Assembly (NCBI GenBank): GCA_038503075.1
Contig: JBCAML010000018.1
Location: 1 to 64,000, forward strand
Reading direction: 5' to 3'
DNA: 64,000 bases
Source of the DNA: Gyromitra esculenta
Taxonomy: Eukaryota > Ascomycota > Pezizomycetes > Pezizales > Discinaceae
The position numbers and the translations under genes were made by a program. Each line of letters starts with the position of its first letter. Within the stretch, counting starts at the first letter, position 1. The notes under the pieces are model-generated. The model was not told where the DNA came from. It worked only from the letters and a program-made list of their open reading frames with translations, and did no database searches. Below, in pieces: positions 30,326 through 41,225 of this stretch.

Positions 30326-31612
30326 ATGGAAGGAGCCGCCGTCGCCGCAAAACGCTTCCCCACTAGAGAAGCTTTTGCCCAAGCCTACCGAGAAGATCCC
30401 GCAGAGCTCTACAATGAGCTTAGAGATCTCAACCAAGCCCTGGAAGACCAAATTGACGTTCTCCAGGAAAGCGAGCGAGAAAATGAGATCAAACTCAATA
30501 CCGCCCGCATTCAGACTGACAATGCTCTCCGCCACGCCGCTGAACAGGACCAACGCGTCACGGAAACAGCTAGCCTAATTGCCCGGTTACGACAAGAACG
30601 AAACGAAGCTCGCAACAGCATTCAGGCCCCCCCTGCTCCACCAAACCTCAGCGCCACCCCATCCCCAGTGATATCCCACCGTTCAGAACGGATGCCAGAT
30701 CCTGAGAAATTCGACGGATCCCGATCCAAACTGCCAGGATTTATCCTACAACTGCGCTCCAAGCTTACGGTCAATCGAGATCGTTTTGCAAATGAAACTA
30801 CGATGATCCTCTACACCATAAATCGACTAGAAGGGGCAGCTCTGGAACAAGTCCGCCACACGGTACTCCCATCCGGCCTCACCACATGGACTAGCGCTGA
30901 AGAGCTGATCACCGCACTGGAAACTGCATTCGGAGATCCCGACCCTACCGGTACTGCCCGACGAGAACTACACCAACTCCATCAGGGCAAACGAGATTTT
31001 TCGGCTTACCTGGCAGACTTTCAAAGGATCATGGGGCAACTCAACTTCGACGAAAACTCGAAGATGGACGCCCTCGAACACGGTATGTCCGAGGAACTGA
31101 AAGAAGCCATGGTTTTTGCCCCTGCCGTCCCCACAAACCTCAACGACACAATCCTCACTCTTACCCGGATGGACAACCGCATCCGAGCTCGCAAGGCAGA
31201 AAAACGGGGGAATAACCGAGATACGATGGGACAATTCAGCGCCCCCGCCTTCACCCCCGCCTCCTCTTTCACTCCCGGAGGACTAGCCCCTATGGATCTA
31301 TCCTTCGGCCGCACTAGCAATACCTCTCGCCCCCCTCAAGATCAACGGTATACCATGGTAAACGGAAGAAGAAAATTATCGGAAGAAGAAAAACAATGGC
31401 GCCGTTCCACTGGGAAATGCATGTTTTGCGCGGCTCCAGACCACTCTTACGCCAACTGCCCCTCCGCCCCTAAGAAACCCAGGATGAGAGGGGCCCTCAC
31501 CGCACCACCAGCCCCCCGTACACCCGCCGCCTCCTCACTTCCACCACCACCTCTTCCTCCTCAGTTTTTTGCGTTAGAATCTGCAGACTCTTCCAATGAG
31601 TCTTTAAACTAG
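30326..31612 (+). CDS. gag: B5 Gag polyprotein
   Basis: Intact 428-aa B-family Gag starting MEGAAVAAKRFPTREAF in a good context (CACCATGG). Regions: helical, charged N-terminal region (about residues 20-90), proline-rich linker, capsid domain from RMPDPEKFDGSRSKL, Ala/Pro/Ser-rich stretch, zinc knuckle CMFCAAPDHSYANC, and ESLN at the end. Its length and order match B1 Gag (430 aa). Confidence 0.9.
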   Translation: MEGAAVAAKRFPTREAFAQAYREDPAELYNELRDLNQALEDQIDVLQESERENEIKLNTARIQTDNALRHAAEQDQRVTETASLIARLRQERNEARNSIQAPPAPPNLSATPSPVISHRSERMPDPEKFDGSRSKLPGFILQLRSKLTVNRDRFANETTMILYTINRLEGAALEQVRHTVLPSGLTTWTSAEELITALETAFGDPDPTGTARRELHQLHQGKRDFSAYLADFQRIMGQLNFDENSKMDALEHGMSEELKEAMVFAPAVPTNLNDTILTLTRMDNRIRARKAEKRGNNRDTMGQFSAPAFTPASSFTPGGLAPMDLSFGRTSNTSRPPQDQRYTMVNGRRKLSEEEKQWRRSTGKCMFCAAPDHSYANCPSAPKKPRMRGALTAPPAPRTPAASSLPPPPLPPQFFALESADSSNESLN

Positions 31613-31647
31613 TCCAACCAAGGCTGACCAGTGACCCTGCCTTGGTT
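31603..31647 (+). promoter_or_regulatory. B5 -1 frameshift signal
   Basis: TTTAAAC (31603-31609), TAG stop, 6-nt spacer, stem AACCAAGGC (31616-31624) with GCCTTGGTT (31639-31647). Confidence 0.83.
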
Positions 31648-34600
31648 CCCATTTTTTTACCTTTGTCGGTTTTTTCTATCTCGGGTTTTTCAGTGTCGGA
31701 CATGTGTGTGGAGGACCAATTGGATGGGGAACATTTCGTTATTTCATGTAACATTTCCCATAACAATACAATTATTAAAACTCATGCACTATTGGACACC
31801 GGAGCCTCGGGATTCGCCTTCATAGACAAAGACTTTGCGAGTCACCACTCCCTACCTCTATCCCCTCTAAAAAATCACCGACAACTAGAAGTGATTGATG
31901 GTCGCCCAGTTTCGTCAGGAGACATCACTCACATTGCTAATATTAATCTCTCTATCCAACAACACCAAGAACAAGCCCCCTGCTTTGTCACCCAACTAGG
32001 ACATTATCCCCTTGTTTTAGGAATCCCATGGATGAACTACCATGATGTCCAACTCCACTTCGCCCAAAAACACATTGAGTTTAATTCTAAACTCTGCACC
32101 ACCCACTGCGCCCCCCGTTCCACCACTGTCTCCTTTCCCTCAATTACAGCTCCTCCTAAACTAAATCTATCTTTTATCGGTGCCGCCAGTTTCAGGACCC
32201 TCACCCGAAAACGTTCCTCCCAGGCTTACGCCATGTCGCTATATGAGATAAACAAAATCATTGACGACAAGACAACCAATGAGGAATGGAAAGCAAGAAT
32301 TCCTGCGGAATACCATGATTTCCTAGATATGTTTGATAAGCGTAAGGCTCAAGGACTTCCCCCTCGCCGATCTTATGACCACCGGATACAATTACAGGAA
32401 GGAAAAGATGCCCCCTACGGACCTCTTTACGGAATGTCTCGAGAAGAACTCATCGTTCTAAAAAAGTACATCGAGGATAACCTTGAAAAAGGATTCATCC
32501 GCGCTAGTTCTTCTCCAGCAGGATCCCCTGTGCTCTTCGTCAAAAAGGCTGATGGATCTTTACGACTATGCGTGGACTACCGTGGCCTCAATGCGATCAC
32601 TGTCAAAGACCGTTATACATCACCTCTCATCCGAGAGACACTAGATCGTTTAGCAAAGGCCCAATGGTATACCAAACTAGACCTTCGTGACAGGTACCAC
32701 CAAGTGCGTATTGCGGAGGGAGATGAATGGAAAACCGCCTTCCGAACCCGGTATGGTCTTTACGAGTACCAAGTTATGCCATTCGGCTTAACTAACGCCC
32801 CCGGGACCTTCCAAAGTTTTGTAAACGATTGTCTCACTGAATACCTGGATATCTTCTGTACTGCTTACCTAGACGATATCCTCATCTACAGTGACACTTT
32901 CGCTGAACATCAGATCCACGTTCGCAAGGTCCTCCAAACCCTCAAGGATAACGACATTCTGCTAAAACCTGAGAAATGTGAATTTGAAGTACAAACCACT
33001 AAGTACCTGGGTCTTATCCTTACCCCCAGCGGCATCAAGATGGATGAAGAGAAACTCAAAGCCGTACGAGAGTGGGGAACGCCAAAGAGCGTAAAAGACG
33101 TTCAAGCGTTCTTAGGTTTTGCCAACTTCTACCGTCGCTTCATCCTCGGGTTTTCTAAGCTTGCTGCTCCCCTCACCGCCCTTACTAGGAAAGGTATCGT
33201 CTTCGAATGGTCTGTCGAAGCCGATATAGCTTTTGAAAACCTTAAATACGCCTTCACCACTGCCCCCATTCTCATCCACTTTGATCCAGACAAGAAGATT
33301 ATCGTGGAAACCGATGCCTCTGACTTCGTATCCGGAGGAGTGCTCTCTCAATATGATGACGCCGGAGTCTTACACCCAGTCGCTTTTTTCTCAAAGAAAC
33401 ATTCACCTGCTGAATGCAATTACGAGATATATGACAAGGAGTTACTAGCCATCATCAGAGTATTTGAATAATGGCGCCCAGAACTCGAAGGCTCTAAACA
33501 CCCCATCGACGTAATCAGCGACCATAAAAATCTCGAATATTTTATGAGTACGAAACAACTGAACAGAAGGCAAGCACGATGGGCCGAATATCTTTCCCGC
33601 TTCGACTTCGTAATTACCTACCGCCCAGGCAGCCAAGGAGGAAAGCCAGACGCATTGACCAGAAGATCAGGAGATCTTCCCAAGGAAGGGGATGAACGAT
33701 TGGCACATCAAAGCCAAGTGGTATTGAAGAAGGAAAACGTAGATCCTAAGCTAAGTTTGTTATCGGCTTCTTTGTCAAATGAAGCCGCTGAACTGGACGC
33801 CTCCCTAGAACAACTCTTCCTAGACGGATATATTGCTGATCAATTTCCGGAAAGAATTCTTTTAGCACTAAGGAATAAGGACCAACGATCAAAAGAAATC
33901 ACCTTAAACGAATGCAAGGAAGAAAATGGAAGACTCCGTTTCACGGATATAAAGGAGTAATCGGGTCAAGGATATTGTTGGGGTTGCGGCTTTTGGTTCA
34001 GGATTATAATGGTATTGTGTTTTGGTTGTTCTCGGTTATTTCTTAGTTATGAGTCATAGTGGTCGAAAAGCGGGGTATTTAAGAGATGGATCTTTGTCGC
34101 TTGTGTTCTTCTCCTCTTCTTTCCTTAAGCAACGTTCTCGTTTACCTTCTCTTGTAATTGTCAAATACTATCTCGGTTCTACCTCAGAACCCTCGCTGTC
34201 GCTGTCCACCTCGCTGCACTTATCTCGCCTTGAGATAGACCCCTCGTAGAACTTGTAGAAACACTGCACTCCTCGAACGTGTTAGTACCTCGCTTAAGTA
34301 GCACTGCTCACCTTCAGGGATACTGAAGGGCTTACCGAGGGACTGAACCGTGAGACTCCGATATCGGAACGCTATCTATGTCCCTAACTTCGATCCTCTT
34401 CGCCTGGAACTCATCCGAAGGCACCATGATAGTCCCGCAGCGGGCCATCCAGGACGAGATAAAACCTTCGAACTCCTTGCTAGGAACTTCTACTGGCCCA
34501 AAATGAGAGAATCTATCAAACAATATGTGCGTAATTGCCATATCTGTCAGAAAGCGAAGCCAGTCAACCAGCAGACTCAAGGAGTTCTTCGTCCGTTACC

Positions 34601-36029
34601 TATTCCAAACCGCCCTTGGCAAGAAATCTCGATGGACTTTGTTACAGGTCTCCCGGAATCAAACGGCTATGATGCCATTATGGTTATAGTAGACCGCTTA
34701 TCGAAAATGCAACACCTTATTCCCTGTAACACTACGATTAATTCACGAGATGTCGCAGATCTTTACCTTCAGTATGTGTGGAAACTTCATGGCTTACCAA
34801 CGCATGTCACATCCGATCGAGGCACCCAATTCACCGCTCACTTCTGGAAGGAACTCTGTCAACGCTTAGGTATCCAAGCTAGGATGTCAACGGCCTTCCA
34901 CCCTGAAACCGATGGGCAAACTGAACGACTGAACGCCGTTATGGAGCAATATTTACGCTCCTACGTGAACTACCAACAAGGAGACTGGAGTAGTTGGTTA
35001 CCAATGGCTGAATTCTCGGCTAATAACCAGGAATCTGCAAGTACCAAGGTTTCTCCCTTTTTCGCCAACTACGGTTACCATCCTCGGTTCGATACCTCTG
35101 TTATCTCCCCGAATACCACTGCTCAAAGCCTAGACGCGTCTAAGTTCGCCATTACTATGCAAGAGTTATACGATCATCTTAAGACGCAGATTCGAACAGC
35201 TCAGGACATTCAGGAAACCGCTACGAATAAGCATCGAACCCCAGCTCCAGCATATCAAGTTAAAGATTTGGTATTTGTATCCATGAAGAATATCCGAACA
35301 GTTCGTAATGCTCGGAAACTCGACTGGAAGTGGATGGGACCTTATGCTGTGAAGAAGATCGTATCACCCTTTGCATACGAGATTGACCTTCCCTCCTCAG
35401 TCAAGTATCATCCTGTTTTTCATGTTTCGCTCCTAAAACCCGCTGCCAATGACCCTCTCCCAGGACAAGTGGTACCCCCTCCATCCCCAATCGTGGTTAA
35501 TGAACAAGAGGAATATTTCATTGAGAAGATCCTCGAACAACGGACTTATCGCAGACAACAACAATACCTTGTCGAGTGGACCGGTTATGCTCACCCTACA
35601 TGGGAACCCGCCAAAGACCTTCAAGATACTGCCGCCCTCGATGTCTTTTTAACTACGACGATTAACACCAGTCCTAAGGTTCGCAGGAGCTCACGCTTGA
35701 GACGGGGAGCTACTTTCACGGATGAGATCGAGTTAAGGGTTAGGCTAAAGTGGTTGGTAGTAGTAAAGGGTTATTCGGTTATAATGGCTTTGTTGTTCGG
35801 TTGTGTTTCGGTTATTGTTGGATTGTTGTTTGTGCGACTGGAAAGCGGGGTATATAAGCGGAGGAGTTTTGTCGTTTGTGTATTCTTCTTTCTTCTTTCC
35901 TTAAGCAACGTTCTCGTTACCTTCTGCTGTAAATCGTCGAAATACCATCTCGATTCTATCTCAGAATCCTCGCTGTCGCTGTTTACCTCCCTGCATCTAT
36001 CTCGCCTTGAGACAAAGATATCCTCGTAG
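31609..36029 (+). pseudogene. pol: B5 pol, one nonsense codon and one solo LTR
   Basis: Coding runs 31609-33938, then 34361-36029 after the solo LTR-B and one TSD copy; the join (3999 nt) keeps the frame. It carries protease [17 protein letters not shown] (near 32868), RNase H ETDASD (near 33310), integrase and chromodomain. TAA at 33469-33471 replaces a Glu codon in the EEW motif near the end of RNase H. The normal stop inside the 3' LTR, seen as GAGTAA in the 5' LTR, reads GAGTTA here, so the frame runs on into the LTR to 36029. Integrase keeps the acidic triad motifs. Confidence 0.87.
33939..34355 (+). repeat. Solo LTR-B in B5 pol
   Basis: 417 bp. TSD CTCCG at 33934-33938 and 34356-34360. 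It lies between RNase H and the integrase zinc finger. U3 contains ATGAGTCAT. Confidence 0.93.
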
Positions 36030-36137
36030 AACTTGTAGAACACGCTGCACTCTTCAAAACGTGTTGTCACCTCGCTTAAGTAGCACTGCTCACCTTCAGG
36101 GATACTGAAGGGCTTAACCAGAGGCACAACCGTGAGA
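35714..36137 (+). repeat. LTR-B, 3' LTR of B5
   Basis: 424 bp after the purine tract GACGGGGAGCTAC. TATATAAGC and AAGCAACGT are present. Confidence 0.93.
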
Positions 36138-36142
36138 CCAAT

Positions 36143-36324
36143 AGTGCATGGGTTTTAATGATTTTATTGCTATGGGAAATGTTACAAGAAATAACGAAGT
36201 GTTCCCCATCCAGCTGATCCTCCATGCAGATATCCGATACTGAAAACCCCGAAATAGAAAACGCAGACAAAGGTAAAGAAAAAGGAACCGAAGCAGGGTC
36301 ACTGATCGACTTCGGTGAAACTAG
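36143..36324 (-). pseudogene. pol: B4 pol, N-terminal segment
   Basis: This is the start of B4 pol from the frameshift site to HALL, just before DTGA, where B5 inserted. It encodes SAFSISGFSVSD and DQLDGEHFVISCN as in the sister elements, with no lesion in this piece. Confidence 0.87.
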
Positions 36325-36330
36325 TTTAAA
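36286..36330 (-). promoter_or_regulatory. B4 -1 frameshift signal
   Basis: On the reverse strand, TTTAAAC (36330-36324), TAG stop (36323-36321), then a stem ACCGAAG with CTTCGGT (36316-36310 and 36293-36287). The stem sequence is different again but still pairs. Confidence 0.78.
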
Positions 36331-37103
36331 GCCTCGTCTGAGGCGCCTGGTGCATCGATAGCAAAAAACTGTGGAGGCAACGGAGGAGGGGGAAGTTGGC
36401 GAGCGGAGGAGGCGGGGGGATTAGGAGCATTGGCGAGATTTGTAGATGCTCCCCTCATGGCGGGTTTCTTTGGTGCAGAGGGGCAGTTGGCGTAGGAGTG
36501 GTCGGGTGCCGCACAGAACATGCACTTCCCAGTGGAGCGGCGCCACTGTTTTTCTTCCTCTGAGAGTTTTCGTCTTCCGTTAACCATGGTATACCTTTGG
36601 TCTTGAGGAGGGCGAGGGAGATTGCTAGTACGGCCAAAGGATAGGTCCATAGGCGCTAATCCTCCGGGTGTAAAGGAGGAGACAGAGGAGAAGGCAGGAG
36701 GGGCATTGAATTGTCCCATAGTATCACGGGTATTTCCTCGTTTTTCGGCTTTCCGGGCTCGGATGCGGTTGTCCATGCGGGTAAGGGTGAGAATCGTGTC
36801 ATTAAGGTTCGTGGGGACGGCGGGGGCGAAAACCATGGCTTCTTTTAATTCCTCGGACATGCCATGTTCAAGGGCGTCCATTTTCGAGTTTTCGTCGAAG
36901 TTAAGTTGTCCCATGATTCTCTGAAAATCTGCCAGGTAAGCTGAGAAGTCCCGTTTGCCTTGACGAAGCTGGTGTAGCTCTCGTCGGGCGGTGCCAGTAG
37001 GGTCGGGGTCCCCGAATGCCGTCTCCAGTGCAGTGATTAATTGTTCGGCGCTGGTCCAGGTGGTGAGGCCTGAGGGAAGAACTGTATGTCGGACTTGCTC
37101 CAA
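36321..37103 (-). pseudogene. gag: B4 gag, 3' segment
   Basis: Capsid C-terminal half and zinc knuckle CMFCAAPDHSYANC of B4 Gag, ending with SDEALN and a stop. Joined to 43474-42956 across A3, it gives 1302 nt, a complete 433-aa Gag without other lesions. Confidence 0.88.
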
Positions 37104-37108
37104 AGCGG

Positions 37109-37526
37109 TCTCAAGGGGCGAGGTTTTTGCCTTCAAGCTCTCAGGTATCCCCCGAGATAAGCAGTGCTACTTGAAGGATAAACTAAGCGACGAGAGTGTT
37201 TACGGGATTCCACAGGCTCTACGGAGTGTTTCAAGTATAGAGGACTTGAGGACGGCGACAGCGTAAGGTTATGAGGTATAACCGAGGTTTGTATTGTAAA
37301 GTACAAAGTGTGCTATAGAAGACGTTGCTTAAAGAGAAAAGAAGGAAAAGTACAACAGGAGGACCTTACCGACATATACCCACAATCCGACCTTTCAATG
37401 ACACATGTCTGACTCATTGTAAAAGGAAACCAAGAGAAGAAGAGAGATAACCGCACAGCCGTGCACCCATGCACCCGAATAACACAACGAAACATCCATG
37501 CTCCAACGTGACAACCATCCATGAAA
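37109..37526 (-). repeat. LTR-A, 3' LTR of A3
   Basis: 418 bp. Around 37358-37378 the sequence that is CTCTCGCTTATATACC in the 5' LTR is shortened and changed to TACCGACATATACC (plus-strand view), altering the TATA box. Confidence 0.92.
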
Positions 37527-37538
37527 GTACCCCCTCCC

Positions 37539-40500
37539 TCATAGCCTTGAGCTCCTGCGAACACTAGTTAAACTTTCCTTTGGTTTATCTGGATAACGTT
37601 GGTGGAAAGTATCTACCGCCTCGGTCTCTTCGTGATATTCCGCAGGTTCCCATGTTGGTAGCGCATATCCTGTCCATTCGACCAAGTATTGGAGCCTTCC
37701 TCGGTAGAGGCGAGAGTCTAATATACTTTCAATGAGGTATTCTTCGACGTCATTTACTTGGACGGGGGGAGGTGGCGGGATGATTTGACCAGGAATTGGG
37801 TCGTTGGGAGCTGCTTTGAGTAACGAAACGTGAAATACTGGATGGTATTTCATTGACGTTGGTAAACTTACTTCATAAGCATGTGCAGAAATCACTCGTT
37901 TCACAGGGAAGGGGCCACTCCATTTCCAGTCCAGTTTTCTTGAATTTCGGGTCGTTCTCATATTCCTCATCGACACGAAAACTTGATCGTCGACTTTAAA
38001 CGAAGGAGCAGGGGTACGGTGCTGATTGGTACTGGTTTCAAAAACATCTTGAGCCGTTCTCATCTGAGTTCGAAGGAAGTCTCTAAGTTCTTCCATCTTT
38101 GAAGCGAAGAGGTTGGCATCGAGGGTTTGTGGGGACCGATCACTAGGGATAATTGCGGTATCCAGACGGGGGTGATAGCCGTAATTGGCGAAGAAGGGTG
38201 TGGCTTTGGTACTGGCTGACTCTTGGTTATTGGCAGCGAACTCGGCCATCGGTAACCATTTTGCCCAGTCGTCTTGTTGATATGAGACATAACAGCGGAG
38301 GTATTGTTCCATAACGGCATTGAGACGTTCAGTTTGACCATCTGTCTCCGGATGAAAAGATGTCGACATGCGAGCAGAGATGTTCAAACGTTGGCAAAGG
38401 TAATCCCAGAATTTAGCGGTGAATTGCGTTCCTCTATCGGATGTAATAAAGGAAGGTAGTCCATGGAGTTTCCAAACATTCTGGAGATAGAGTTCTGCTG
38501 TTTGTTCGGCGTTGACGGTAGTATTACAGGGGATTAGGTGTCGCATCTTCGATAACCTATCTACAACGACCATTATTGCATCGAAACCGTTAGAATCTGG
38601 GAGGCCCGTAACAAAGTCCATCGATAATTCTTCCCAAGGGCGATTTGGGATTGGGAGGGGTTTGAGAACGCCGTGAGTGCCAAGGGTACTGGGTTTTGCT
38701 CGTCGGCAGGTGTGACAGTTTCGGGTGTATCGTCCGATATACTCTCTCATTTTTGGCCAATAAAAATGTCTGGAGATGATTTCGAAGGATTTTTCACGTC
38801 CTGGGTGACCTGCAGAGGGGGCATCGTGATATCGTTTAAGAATAGACAGGCGAAGGGGATCATAATCGGGGACGTAAAACTTTTGGCGGTAAAGAAGATA
38901 GCCATTTGTTTCTGTACAGTCACCGAGGGATATTTCCTTGGACTGTTGTTCGCCATTCCTGAGTGCTAGGAGGATTTTTTGTGGGAATGGGTCAGCGATA
39001 TATCCGTTATTCATCAATATTTTAAGGGGAGCATCCAATTCAGCGGGTTCATTTGATAAAGAACCCGAAAACAAACTTAGCTTGGGGTCCAAGTTTCTTT
39101 CCTTCAAGACTACTTGATGTTGGTGTTGTAGTCTTTCATCCCCTTCTTCAGGGAGATCTCCCGATCTCCGAGTTAGAGCGTCCGGCTTTCCTCCTTGTGT
39201 TCCTGGTCTATATGTAATAACAAAGTCGAAACGTGAAAGGTATTCTGCCCATCTGACCTGTCTTCGATTTAATTGCTTGGTGGTCATAAAGTATTCCAAG
39301 TTTTTATGGTCTGTGATGACGGAGATGGGGAGTTCGGATCCTTCAAGTTCAGGGCGCCATTCCTCAAAACACCGGATGATGGCTAGTAGCTCTTTATCAT
39401 AGATCTCATAGTTACATTCGGCAGGTGAATGCTTCTTGGAGAAGAAGGCTACAGGGTGGAGTACATCGTTATCGTCAAGTTGGGAGAGAACACCGCCGGA
39501 GACGAAGTCAGAAGCGTCGGATTCCACGAAGATTTTCTTTCGAGGGTCGAAGTGGATGAGGACGGGGGCTTTAGTAAAAGCGTCCTTCAGGGCTTCAAAT
39601 GCGAGTTCAGCTTCGATTGTCCATTCAAAGACAACACCCTTTTTTGTAAAAGCAGTAAGGGGGGCAGCTAATCGGGAGAACCCTAGGATGAATCGTCGGT
39701 AAAAATTTGCGAAGCCAAGGAAGGCTTGTACATCTTTGACCGACTTTGGACGATTCCAATCCCGGACGGCTTTGAGTTTATCATCGTCCATTTTGATGCC
39801 TTCGGGGGTTAAGATTAAGCCGAGGTATTTGATGGATTGTACATGAAACTCGCACTTCTCGGGTTTGAGGAGGATATTATTGGCTTTTAGGGCATCGAGG
39901 ACTTGTCGGACGTGTACCTTGTGTTCGGCGAGGGTATCGCTATAAATAAGGATATCGTCAAGATAAGCTGTGCAAAAGAGGTCCAAATATTCTCGGAGGG
40001 AGTCATTGACAAAGCGCTGGAAGGTACCGGGGGCGTTGGTAAGGCCGAATGGCATCACCATATATTCATATAAGCCATACCGTGTTCGGAAGGCTGTCTT
40101 CCACTCTTCTCCTTCAGCAATACGAATTTGGTGGAAGCCGTCACGGAGATCGAGTTTTGAATACCATTGAGCCTTTGCAAGACGGTCCAGGGTTTCCTTG
40201 ACTAAGGGGGAAGTATATCGATCCTTGACTGTAAGGGCATTAAGGCCACGGTAGTCAACACAAAGGCGGAGTGATCCGTCGGGTTTAGCGGCGAAGAGGA
40301 CTGGGGAACCGGCGGAAGATGAGCTGGCGCGAATGAAACCCTTCTCTAGGTTGTCTTCGATGTACTTCTTAAGAACTAGAAGTTCATCCCGTGACATACC
40401 GTAGAGGGGGCCGAACGGTGGCTCCTTGCCTTCTTGGAGGGTAATGCGATGATCATAGGGGCGACGGGGGGGGAGTCCTTGGGCTTTTGCTTTGTCAAAC

Positions 40501-41219
40501 ATGTCCAGGTATTCGTGATACTCAGCGGGTATTCTTTGTCTCCATTCCTCTTTTGTAGTTTTACTATCGAGGACTTTGTTTATTTCGTATAGAGACATCG
40601 AATAGACCTGAATACCCTTTTTCCTGGCGAGCATGCGGAAACTGGCGGCTCCAATAAAAGCGGCGTTAAGTTTTGCCGGGGGTGGGATAGCGGCGATGGA
40701 GACGATAGGTTGCTTGGGTGCACAGTGGGTGGTGCAGAACTCAGAGTTGAATTCAATGCTTTTATTGGCGAATTGTAGATGAACGTCATGGAGGTTCATC
40801 CACGGGATACCGAGTACTAGGGGGTAATGTCCTAGTTTAGTGACGAAGAAGGGAGCTTTCTCATTATGTTGTTGAATAGAAAGCTCCAAGTGGCAAAGAT
40901 TGGTGATATCTCCCGAGGCAATTGTTCGTCCGTCAATAACCTCTAATTGGCGAGGGGTTTTAAGGGGAGACAACGGTAAGGAATGGTGACGCACAAAGTT
41001 TTCATCAATGAAAGCGAATCCTGAGGCTCCAGTGTCAAGAAGTGCGTGTGTTTTTATAATTTTATTTTGGTGGGAAAGGCTACATGAAACTACAAGATGT
41101 TCCCCATCCAAATTATCCTCCACACACACATCCGACACTGAAAACCCTGAAATAGAAAACGCTGACAAAGGAGAAAAGGGAACCAGAGCAGGGTCACAAG
41201 GCGACTCTGGTTGAACTAG
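37539..41219 (-). CDS. pol: A3 Pol polyprotein, intact
   Basis: Reverse-strand pol entered by the -1 shift. There is no stop from the frameshift site to 37539. Domains in order: protease [20 protein letters not shown], RNase H ESDASD, integrase with HHCC finger (NCHTC), VDRLSKMRHL, TSDRGTQF and HPETDGQTE, and a chromodomain (EEYLIESIL...WTGYALPTWEP). It is close to A2 Pol along its whole length. An ATG at 41168 (MSAFSISGF) could in principle start Pol alone, but it is not conserved as a start in the B family, whereas the frameshift signal is universal. With intact Gag, A3 may still code for working proteins. Confidence 0.92.
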   Translation of the reverse strand, partial: LVQPESPCDPALVPFSPLSAFSISGFSVSDVCVEDNLDGEHLVVSCSLSHQNKIIKTHALLDTGASGFAFIDENFVRHHSLPLSPLKTPRQLEVIDGRTIASGDITNLCHLELSIQQHNEKAPFFVTKLGHYPLVLGIPWMNLHDVHLQFANKSIEFNSEFCTTHCAPKQPIVSIAAIPPPAKLNAAFIGAASFRMLARKKGIQVYSMSLYEINKVLDSKTTKEEWRQRIPAEYHEYLDMFDKAKAQGLPPRRPYDHRITLQEGKEPPFGPLYGMSRDELLVLKKYIEDNLEKGFIRASSSSAGSPVLFAAKPDGSLRLCVDYRGLNALTVKDRYTSPLVKETLDRLAKAQWYSKLDLRDGFHQIRIAEGEEWKTAFRTRYGLYEYMVMPFGLTNAPGTFQRFVNDSLREYLDLFCTAYLDDILIYSDTLAEHKVHVRQVLDALKANNILLKPEKCEFHVQSIKYLGLILTPEGIKMDDDKLKAVRDWNRPKSVKDVQAFLGFANFYRRFILGFSRLAAPLTAFTKKGVVFEWTIEAELAFEALKDAFTKAPVLIHFDPRKKIFVESDASDFVSGGVLSQLDDNDVLHPVAFFSKKHSPAECNYEIYDKELLAIIRCFEEWRPELEGSELPISVITDHKNLEYFMTTKQLNRRQVRWAEYLSRFDFVITYRPGTQGGKPDALTRRSGDLPEEGDERLQHQHQVVLKERNLDPKLSLFSGSLSNEPAELDAPLKILMNNGYIADPFPQKILLALRNGEQQSKEISLGDCTETNGYLLYRQKFYVPDYDPLRLSILKRYHDAPSAGHPGREKSFEIISRHFYWPKMREYIGRYTRNCHTCRRAKPSTLGTHGVLKPLPIPNRPWEELSMDFVTGLPDSNGFDAIMVVVDRLSKMRHLIPCNTTVNAEQTAELYLQNVWKLHGLPSFITSDRGTQFTAKFWDYLCQRLNISARMSTSFHPETDGQTERLNAVMEQYLRCYVSYQQDDWAKWLPMAEFAANNQESASTKATPFFANYGYHPRLDTAIIPSDRSPQTLDANLFASKMEELRDFLRTQMRTAQDVFETSTNQHRTPAPSFKVDDQVFVSMRNMRTTRNSRKLDWKWSGPFPVKRVISAHAYEVSLPTSMKYHPVFHVSLLKAAPNDPIPGQIIPPPPPVQVNDVEEYLIESILDSRLYRGRLQYLVEWTGYALPTWEPAEYHEETEAVDTFHQRYPDKPKESLTSVRRSSRL

Positions 41220-41225
41220 TTTAAA
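41181..41225 (-). promoter_or_regulatory. A3 -1 frameshift signal
   Basis: On the reverse strand TTTAAAC (41225-41219), TAG stop, 6-nt spacer, then AACCAGAG (41212-41205) pairing CTCTGGTT (41188-41181). Confidence 0.85.

Larger units (their letters stand above)
29412..36137 (+). mobile_element. Ty3/gypsy chromovirus B5, inserted in B4 pol
   Basis: 5' LTR-B 29412-29778 plus 30195-30251 (split by a solo LTR-A), 3' LTR 35714-36137, both 424 bp and about three differences apart. TSD CCAAT at 29407-29411 and 36138-36142. It has an intact gag; pol has one nonsense codon and one solo LTR-B. Confidence 0.93.

Noticed and set aside
41050..41168. Separate Pol start at MSAFSISGF ATG
   Set aside because: The ATG is absent or replaced in several elements while the frameshift signal is present in all.
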